64,000 nt of DNA from Lolium rigidum (lineage: Eukaryota; Streptophyta; Magnoliopsida; Poales; Poaceae). Location of the stretch: the NCBI RefSeq assembly GCF_022539505.1, contig NC_061508.1:95087276-95151275 (forward strand), read 5' to 3'. Made by a program: the position numbers and the translations under genes. A model generated the notes under the pieces. That model saw nothing but the letters and a program-made list of their open reading frames with translations, had not been told where the DNA came from and ran no database searches. Of this stretch, positions 56,401 to 64,000 are shown in pieces; the stretch's first letter is position 1; every line of letters starts with the position of its first letter.

Positions 56401-57694
56401 ATTGTACAAATCTGAAATAAATTATATAGTACCTATTAATTATATTCCTTCAGCAAAATTCATTTTTACTAATCTGTGAGGAACTTTGACAGTCAACCAC
56501 AACCAAAGTCTATACTCTATAGCAAATTTGAGTTCAAAGTGTGGTGGAAGGCAGGGATGACACATAAGGGTACCATTGCTGCCACACGATCTCCACAGCC
56601 CAGCTAGGGATAAGTCCCATCAAATTTAGTCCACTCATGTTCAGATACAACAATCTGAACGACCATATTCATAGTAACATACCTGTAGACGACTTTGATG
56701 TGGCGAACACGACAACACCAATGATCTGAACAAGAACTACAACGTGGTGTACCCTCCCCACATCTGCGGATCTCTTCCACGTTGCCATGTTGAACTACAC
56801 CTTTAGGTTGCACCTGTGCCGATGCGCGAGCCACGTAGATCCGGACATGCGCAAGTACCATTCCTTGTGACATGATGGGGTCGCCAATGGTGTATTGGTC
56901 TGTGTACTCTACCGCATCCCGTCTGGCTGCACCAGTACTTGAGGTTGGGGACAAACTTGGTGGCGCTCCGGTCCAGCGCGCTGATGTCCAAAGCACCCCC
57001 CGATCGTTGGTGGCTTGAAAGTAAGGTCGCGAAGGCTGCCGCGCCGCCACACCATCATAAAAGCGTTGCATTTTACATATTGTTTGCGCCGATTAAGAAA
57101 GATCCTTTTATACAACGACATTGTACTTGCGAGATTTTTTTTGTTTGGCACGAGAAGAGATGAGAAGGGAGTTGTTTGGCACGAGAAGAGATGAGCAGGG
57201 AGGAAGGACGGGATCTCGCTCCCTTTATTTGGCAATAAATTTTTTTCCTCAGCAGAAACAAGGGGATCACATCCCATTTATCTGAAGACATGCACGTTGT
57301 GTGAAAAGGAAAGAGACGAGCGGGGAGGGAGGATGGGATCTCGCTCCCTTTATTTGGCAATAATAATTTGGTTAGCTGAAACAAGGGAATCACATGCCAA
57401 TTTTTGTTTGAAGACATGCACCTTGTGTAAAAAGGAAACAAACGACCGGAGAGGAGGATGTGATATCGCTCCCTTTATTTGGAAATAATAATTTGGTTAG
57501 CGAAAATAATGGGATCACATGACAAAAAAATTTGAAGACACATTGTGTAAATAGGAAAGAGCTGATCACATCTCGATTTTGTTTCGCGGACGGTAGGATA
57601 GACAATGAAAAGATTGGACGGACCAGATGCTCCCAATGACGACCACCAAATTGCGTTGAGTGTCAAACGACCAACTCCCATTTAATAGTAAAGA
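53414..57694 (-). mobile_element. Helitron, complete by structure
   Basis: On the minus strand it begins TCTTTACTATTAAATGGG (57694, preceded by A) and ends with a hairpin (CCGT, bulged A, GC, loop AAC, GC, ACGG), then GGCATTCAA, then CTAG at 53414, followed by T. Insertion between A and T, a TC start, a 3' hairpin and a CTAG end are all Helitron rules. The 4.28-kb interior has no Rep/helicase, so it is non-autonomous. It is AT-rich with short frames; a GC-richer patch at 56750-57060 may be a captured exon, but I do not recognise it. Three 125-bp repeats lie near the 5' end. Confidence 0.7.
57145..57570. repeat. 125-bp tandem repeat, three copies, inside the Helitron
   Basis: TCGCTCCCTTTATTTGG occurs at 57216, 57341 and 57466, exactly 125 bp apart, within longer similar units (GGATCACATG, GAAGACATGCAC, TTGTGT). 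A short double of TTTGGCACGAGAAGAGATGAG precedes them at 57145-57200. Confidence 0.88.
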
Positions 57695-57700
57695 TAAAAT

Positions 57701-58495
57701 GAGTGTGCAGTTGTGTTTGACATTTCTAAACTCAAAGGTTCCACTTCTCTATAGTGATAATAAAGCAACAAGCAACGCCTCCCTTACTTGTTGAGCGCTA
57801 GTCATTCATTTCGCCGTTGGGTTCAAACATCTCAATTCTCTTTATGATGATGTAAGGGTCGGCAACAATGAATATGGAATCGATCGGAAATCCGCGCCAA
57901 TCTACCAGCTATAGGACTAGTGTAAATCCCCTCAGACGTGATTCCGGTTCGGGTGACATGCTTCCTTAAGAAAGGCAGAAGATAAGTCATCAAAGGGTTT
58001 GTTTGAATAATTGACTAGTAACCATTACTTATTTGAAAGTTCCCCACGGTTATCTAAAGAAAATGGCACGAGAACCAACGGTGAAAAAACGAGTGTGCGG
58101 GTGTGTTTGAGGTTTCTAGGCTTGGAGGTTCCACTTCTATAAAGTGATAATAAAGCAACAAGCAACGCCTCCTTGCTTGTTCTTGAGCACTAGTCGTCAT
58201 TTCGCCGCTGGGTTTAGACATCTAAATTCTCTTTATGAAGATGTAAGAGTCAGCAACGATGAATAAGGAAATACGCGCCAATCGATCTGATGTAGGAATA
58301 GAAAGTAGTGTGAATCCCCTCAGACGTGATTCCTGTTCGTCTACCTTTTTAGTGACACGACTTTCTCAAGAAAGCCAAGGATAAGGCATCAAAGGTTTTG
58401 TTTGAATAATAACCGGTAACCATTACTTATTTTGGAAGTTTCCCACGGTGATCTAACATCTTGTACAGAAAATGACGCGAGAACAATTGGTGAAA
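57701..58495. repeat. tandem duplication of about 390 bp
   Basis: Two adjacent diverged copies starting GAGTGTGCAGTTGTGTTTGA (57701) and GAGTGTGCGGGTGTGTTTGA (58091) share AAGCAACAAGCAACGCCTCC, CCCCTCAGACGTGATTCC and GTAACCATTACTTATTT in the same order. No coding potential. From 58496 to 59014 nothing recognisable. Confidence 0.85.
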
Positions 58496-59014
58496 AAATA
58501 AGATCCTTTTATGCCGACATATCAGATGGAGAAAAAGAAAAATAAGAGCATTCTATAAATTCCTAAATACCAAAATTTGAAGAAGAAAGAAAAACAAAAT
58601 GGATCCACTTACTCACAACTCAGAGTGGATGCCGCTTACTACTCAAATTCTTGTTTTGGCAAAAGTTGCATGTCCAATAGTGTATGTATATTGGCCTTTT
58701 GAGACAATGATATGTTCTAGAAGGCAATTCTATTGATCAATACTAATAGAATTCAATGGAATTACCTTTTGTTTTTCTTTAAATTTAGATTAGTTAATCT
58801 TTTAAAAAAAGTATAAAAAGGGTGTGGAGTAAACATGTTTAGAATTCTTGTGAGTAAGCTTTGGGATTAAACGAGAAGAAAGCTCGTATTCTAATGCCTG
58901 GTGCTCCTCTTCCAGAATGGCCCATTGATTCTATAGATAATTGGGCATTTGGAGGGATGGAATGAGCTTAGCTAAATATTTGTTGCATTTGTAGCAAAAG
59001 TTTTATTTTTATTT

Positions 59015-59220
59015 TTTGGATACAGTTGTACATAGGCTCAATATCATTTAATTTTGCAAGAATATTGAAATGAGATGAGCTAATCTAAAATATTGAAATG
59101 AGACGAGCTAAGCTAACAAATGGAGAAGTTCCTTTTCTATTTTCTGAATACAGTTGTGGGCTCAAAATTATCACTTAATTTGCAAAAATATTGAAATGAG
59201 ATAAGCTAAAGCTAAAATAT
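59015..59220. repeat. units related to the tRNA-Phe flank repeat
   Basis: Two units with GATACAGTTGT...GGCTCAATATCA and AATATTGAAATGAGATGAGC, similar to the units at 53094-53411. AAATATTGAAATGAGA also occurs twice within 59065-59110. Confidence 0.7.
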
Positions 59221-59623
59221 TTGCTGCATCCGTATGTGAGTACAGGTCAACAAAAATACAAGTTTTTTTACTATTCCATTTGCTTGCATCATTTGGAGAA
59301 GGTTGTGCACATGACATGACATGAATACAAGTGACTGCTATTTCAATCCTTTGATCGTTTCTGCTTTCTAGTATAAAAAGCTCCAAAAGTCTAGTCCAAA
59401 AACATACAGGACAACAGTTTTTTTCAGGGGAACGCCGTCGCTGCCCTCTCCCAAGTACCACAAGACGAGAGACGCGTGCGAGCCAGTTCCGTTCGGCCCC
59501 CAGCCAAGAAAACAAAACCCATCCATCATCGTTTCCCCCTCCTCCTACAACACTGGAATCAAAAGCTCCAGAAGTTCCTACCGCCCTACAAAATGTACAC
59601 ATTTCCTGACGCCTCCCACCCGA
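59171..59623 (-). other. presumed 3' UTR and downstream flank of bromodomain gene
   Basis: Non-coding sequence after the stop codon, with plus-strand C-rich blocks. No clear polyadenylation signal was assigned. Confidence 0.4.
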
Positions 59624-62600
59624 TCACTTCTTCCCACCACGCTTCCTGGTCGGCCGGTCCTCCTTGGCCCTCTTGGAGGGCGGTGGCGTCGGAGGCGCGG
59701 CAGCCCGTTTCGGTGGCCGGCCGACGCTTCTCCTCCCACCCGACCCTGACTCTGTGGCAGCAGCAGACTTCTTGGAGCCAGAGGAGCTGCCAGGGTCCTT
59801 CCTGGCATTGCCCTTGCCGGCCTTTTTCTGCTCCGTCGCCGCAGAGAGCTTCAGCGTCTCCAAAAGTGAAACCCTCTCCGTTGAGGGCACCGTACTCTGC
59901 TTCATCCGCTTCAGGAAGTCCACCGCGTTGCGTTTCTTGATGACGCCACCTGCCGCCGCCGGCTTGCCACCGCTGCCACCCTTCTTATCGGATTTCTTCG
60001 TCCCTTCAGCAGCGGCGGCACTCTCGGAAACCTTCCCTGTCTTCTGATTTGGAGCAGAGCTCTTGGCAGGGCCCCGGCCCTTGTTGGTCCTCACCCCCTT
60101 GGCTTTGTCCTTGGCACCTCCCTTCTTCCTGCCCTCGTCTTCCTCCTCCTCGTCGTCGTCCGTGTCCCCCTTCTCCACTTTCTCTTCCTTACCAGCAGCC
60201 GCCGCTGCAGCCTTCGCAATGGAGCTCCGCTTCCGACAGACGATAATCGGCGCGGCCTTCTCGAGTAGCGAACCGGCGACCTCAGCGTCAGCCTTGGGCT
60301 TCTTGGAGACGGCACCTGCGGCAGCGTCTTTCCCCGACGTCCCGGGGCCGTCCTTGTGGAGATCCGACGAGATGCGTTTCGAGACGAGCGCGCGGGTCCT
60401 GGCCGCGGCGGCGTGCTCCGGAGAGCCGCGCGGGAAGAAGACGAGCGCGTTGGCGCAGAGCAGGAGCAGGTCGCGGTAGAACTCGGAGGCCGACGCGTAG
60501 CACGTGGCGCTGCCTGGCCCACTGGCGGCCCCACCAGATTCCAGCCTGGATCTGATCATCTCCAGGTCCACGTGGCGCCTGATGGTTGCCCTGTACTCGC
60601 CGCTCTCCTGAAAATTGGTTACGGTCGGTCGGTGAGTAGAAAGAAAGCCACTAAAAAAGAGTTACGAATAAAAATCAACTTGAAATAGAAAAATCAGCAC
60701 AGTGCGCATGTGAGACCACGATTTGTTTGGTTCTTTTTTTCTTTGAGGAAAAAATAGTAGCCCACCCATTTGGAGGAGAAAGCTAGATTGCGTAGTCTGT
60801 GTGGCAGGCGGCAGGCGGCAGCTACTACGAGCAAGTATAATAGATCCTAATCAGCAGGCTATAAGCAATACTATATTAGCAAAATCTTAGGTGGAGGAGA
60901 GAGAAGTGAGGAGAGAGAGGAGAGCGGGCTCTTCCCTTACCGCCCGGCTATAGCGCAATCAACGAGAAGCTACAGCCGGCTAATAGCCTGATGTGAGCGC
61001 TTTGAGCTGGCTCTAGTATGTCTTGCAGTCTTGCATGTAACGCATGCGCATGCAATACATTAATTATTAAATATTCAATACAGCTTGCTTAGGAGCCAGA
61101 TTATTGTACACATGCTTACTCTAGGAAGGCTCTAAATGATTTGGCATGAATTTATCGCCAGCAGCGAGCTACGTTATTGCCCTTGCTCTACCAAGTGGCC
61201 GACAATCTGGACCCACACGTGATCGACAACAAAAGAGGGCATCGTTGTTCGTGTCAGGGCCCACCACGAGGCCCTCCCGCACCGCCTCCCCACCTTGACC
61301 CACCACTTACTTATCTCCAGCTCACCACGTATTGGACGGTCCAGATCGATCGCGTTCGTGCCGGTACGTACCCAACGAGACGAGGCCGTGCGAAACTGCG
61401 AACAGCAAGACTCCAAGAAATTTCTTCCCTGCCTCGCCAAGACGAGGAGTGTTCCGAGTTTGGAAGCCAAGCAACCGTGGCAAGTTTGGAGGAGTATTTG
61501 TTACGTACCTAATAATCAAATTAATTGTCTCGTGATTACGTACGGGCGATCGACGGATCTCACATGGAAGTGTTTGTGTATTTACTTGACTTGATCAACA
61601 TATAAATCTCGGTGAACAAGATGGGAATTATAGCATTTACGGTTTTTTACCGACGGTAAGAAAAGGCGAGAGGGTGGGAAATGAAAAATGAGAGATTTCT
61701 TTCCGAAAATGAAAGCGGAACGGGACAAAAAAATTACCTGGCTCTCGAGCCGTCGCTCGAACACGGCGCCCGATTTGCTGGTCCTGACCGACTCGAGGAA
61801 GGCGAGGAGCGGCTCGGCCTCTGCCGCCGGGAGGGCCACGGGCGCCGACGCGGAAGCCAGCTCGCCGCCGCCGACCTTCCGCAGCCGACGACGACGACGC
61901 CGCCGCGAAGGGCTGGCCGCGCTCTGCACGTCGCTGCTCTCCTTCTCCGCGTCGGCTTCCTTGGACCCGGCCACCGACTCGCCCGATGATTCCTTCTTCA
62001 CGGCGACCTCGCCGGCCTCGGCGGGCTCTTCTTTCACCTCCGGCTTGCCGTCGTCGGCGGGGGCGCCGCCGGAGTCGTGCCCCGGCGGCGGCTTCAGATC
62101 TGACGAGGTCGACTCCTTGCATGACCGGCCGGACGGCTCGCCGGAGACCCCGTTCTGCCCGCCGGCCTCCTCCGTCGACCCGTTCGCAGCCTCCCGTTCC
62201 TCCTCCTTCTTGGACGCCGGCGCGGCCTCGCCGGAGAGGCCCCGCTCCCGCTCCTCCTTGAGCCGTTTCACCTTTGATTTCAACGACCTGGCCGTGCCAA
62301 CGAAAAATAATAAGCATTTCTTTTCGACGAAATAATAATTTCGGCCGACCGATCGGCATCGGACGGCCCGCGATAGGCCGCACCGAACGAACAGGATGAG
62401 GCTAAAGGCGTTTTGAAGTATCTTCTTCGTTTTAATTTTTCGGGGCTGCGGTTGTTGGTTCTTTTACCCGATCGAGAGATCGTATCGCTCGACCTCGCGC
62501 CGGAGCTCCGCGACCCGCAGCTTCCGGAGCTCCTCCACCCACGCGTCGGCGGCGGCGTCCGGTTCCGCGTCTTCGTCATCGCCGCCGGCGAACCGGCGGT

Positions 62601-62841
62601 GAAGGAGGCGGTAGCGGAGGCGGCAGCTGTTGGGCGAGAGCCGCGCAGCGGCGGAGGGCCTGGTCCGCGACTGCACCGCCGTCGCCACCGACTCCCAGCT
62701 CGCCGTGCCGTGGCGGCGCACGGCGCACGCCAGCAGCAGCTCCTCGAGCGTGCCCCAGATCTCGCCACCGGCGGCAGCCGCCGCCGCCGCCGTCGGCGGC
62801 GGCGGCGATGGCTCCGGCGGATCGCCCGATCTGGCCGCCAT
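59624..62841 (-). CDS. Myb/SANT-like and bromodomain nuclear protein, three exons
   Basis: Coding exons 62841-62468, 62287-61738 and 60607-59624 (minus) join in frame to 635 codons plus stop; both introns have GT...AG borders. Residues about 25-85 form a Myb/SANT-like domain (IWGTLEELLLACAVRRHG, SWESVATAV, LSPNSCRLRY). Residues about 105-145 are a charged coiled coil spanning the first splice junction. An acidic Ser/Glu/Lys linker and a basic run (RRRRRRRLRK) follow. A bromodomain occupies about 283-395 (LLAFLESVRTS to LVSKRI), with the conserved Asn in CANALVFFP. The C-terminus is Lys/Ala/Ser-rich and basic. Bromodomains bind acetyl-lysine on histones; plant Myb-bromodomain proteins of this type are nuclear. 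The start at 62841 was chosen because the SANT domain begins just after it; the frame is open upstream to 63078. Confidence 0.88.
60829..61188. mobile_element. MITE in intron 2 of the bromodomain gene
   Basis: Ends GAGCAAGTATAATAG and, inverted, CTATTGCCCTTGCTC-like sequence (61175-61188), flanked by TAC on both sides (60826-60828, 61189-61191). The 3-bp duplication fits a Tourist/Harbinger type. 360 bp, non-coding, about 220 bp from the exon 3 acceptor. Confidence 0.7.
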
Positions 62842-64000
62842 CCTCCCCCTCCAGGGCCAATCGGTCCCACGTCCAGACGGTGGCCACGGCGGAGGGTCAT
62901 AGCGGCGCCTCCATGGACGGCGAGGTGAGCTAGGGTTTGGTTGGTCTGTTTTGGCCTCGTCCCGCCCGCCTCTTACCTCCTCCCTCTGTCTATCTACTAC
63001 TACCTCGCTGTGTGGTTCGTCTAGGTTTTGGTTCTGCTTCTGGTTCGGCCCCAATCTTTTCGTCTTTTTCTCCCCCACTTTCTTTATCTGAAAATCTTCG
63101 GAAATGGAAGCAGCCCGTTTGGGTAATTTATGAGGTTTCCTGGGGGCCTAATCAATGGGAAATGATTAAGACGCGGGACCCACCTGTCATTGTCCCGCGG
63201 AATTGTTTACATGTCACGTTCGCCCGTGGCTGCTGCTTTGGCGTGACAAATAATGCGGCACGCCGTGCGGTCTGTCTAACAAAGCAGGCGCTGACAGGCC
63301 GGGCCCACCCGACGTTGAGCAAGGGATCACTTGCTTAACAACTGTTGTTAGCTTTAACTCTTCATTCAGTCTTTATACGGCGTCTGGTTGGCTGTGAGTT
63401 GTGTTGGAACAGTGGTTGGTGTGGTTAATGGAAGTAGGAGCAGTACTTCTCTGCAATTGCAGCGAGATGAAACACATCCCAGTACTACATGTAAAATTCT
63501 GCCAAAGAAACCGTACCTGTAAATTGCGGCGAGATTTCGGCCGTGGCTACGCGTGGAATGGGTCTATTTCCTGGCTCGGCAGGGTGGATATGGTAGGTGC
63601 CCGGTGTTCGTGGACCCATTGGCCCCAGCAGAGGATGAGCGGAGCAGTTTGCGCAGGATGTATGCGCCATATGTTTCAAAGGAAAAGTATCACACTGGAA
63701 CATAATTCCGGTGAAAACACATGTGGATCTTTGATCTACAACAATGCTCATTCTAGATCATAAGCTTTGTCTCTTCCCATCTTCTGTAGGTTTAACGGGA
63801 AAGGCCGAATTCATAAGGTTTAAGTGCGAGTTGTTGGACTTTGGAGTAGTTTTCGGATAGGCTGAACATGAGAAATTACATAAACCACCAATTTATGACT
63901 TGAGCAGTTGAACCGGTATGAATTCCCGTGAAACTGCGTGCGAAACCTCGTGTTAAAACCAAAAAGTAAAACCCACGAAAGCAATGAAAAGATGCATCGA
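62842..64000. other. upstream region of bromodomain gene
   Basis: Leader and promoter of the minus-strand gene (to about 63400), then AT-richer intergenic sequence. Short plus-strand frames (for example 63401-63763) show no recognisable protein. No other gene seen. Confidence 0.5.

Noticed and set aside
56604..57071. 155-codon minus ORF as a Helitron Rep or helicase fragment
   Set aside because: No HUH or helicase motifs are visible; composition is mixed and the frame is probably non-coding or a captured unknown.
60049..60688. Plus-strand ORFs opposite the bromodomain exon
   Set aside because: Shadows of the minus-strand coding exon; Ser/Pro-rich only because the real strand is Lys/Ala/Glu-rich.
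63401..63763. Plus ORF of 120 codons near the right edge
   Set aside because: No domain, no promoter-like context, and composition is not typical of coding sequence.

Overview
The window looks like a repeat-rich chromosome segment of a large-genome grass, most likely Triticeae (wheat, Aegilops, rye or barley type). Evidence: spliced plant genes, a plant-type U4 snRNA gene with monocot promoter elements, a plant tRNA-Phe, and nested Ty3/gypsy, CACTA, Harbinger, Stowaway, Mutator and Helitron elements of the kinds that fill Triticeae genomes. Three runs of exactly 100 N (11949-12048, 29871-29970, 52524-52623) are scaffold gaps. No family name was checked against a database.

Layout. 1-910: right part of a Helitron cut by the window edge. 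1347-42653: one transposon nest. The outermost layer is a small PIF/Harbinger-like element (3-bp TTA target duplication, termini starting GAGCATCTCC) carrying one gene for an AP2/ERF-domain protein. It is interrupted by a solo LTR (41981-42369, perfect 5-bp duplication) and by a Tat-lineage-like gypsy element (1826-41463) of the same LTR family. That gypsy element holds further layers: a second, reverse-oriented gypsy fragment with its antisense gene (6982-10410); an unclassified LTR (10411-11948); low-quality sequence around gap 1; a reverse gypsy element with long LTRs (12960-16929); a CACTA element with a broken TNP2 transposase (16930-22519); a stretch with Helitrons and gene-derived pieces (22520-29870); a forward gypsy 3' half (29971-32857); and another reverse gypsy element (32858-39634). 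Removing the large insert and one target-site copy makes the AP2 reading frame continue without a break, which supports the scaffold order across two gaps.

42654-64000 is the gene-bearing part. It holds a U4 spliceosomal RNA gene (44587-44741); a Pack-MULE-like element (45648-47137) carrying joined fragments of a subtilisin-like protease and a cytochrome P450; an intron-less mTERF gene (47498-49393); a LINE-like fragment (about 51070-51480); nested MITEs (51701-52523); tRNA-Phe(GAA) (53021-53093) with a partly duplicated 3' flank; a structurally complete Helitron (53414-57694); tandem duplications (57701-58495); and a three-exon gene for a Myb/SANT-like plus bromodomain nuclear protein on the minus strand (59624-62841).

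The intact host genes are unrelated housekeeping or regulatory genes (splicing RNA, organelle gene expression, translation, chromatin) and form no operon or cluster. The strongest leads are the transposon-borne AP2 gene, the chimeric Pack-MULE just upstream of the mTERF gene, the series of Helitron ends, and two different Stowaway elements at the same site of two neighbouring MITE copies.
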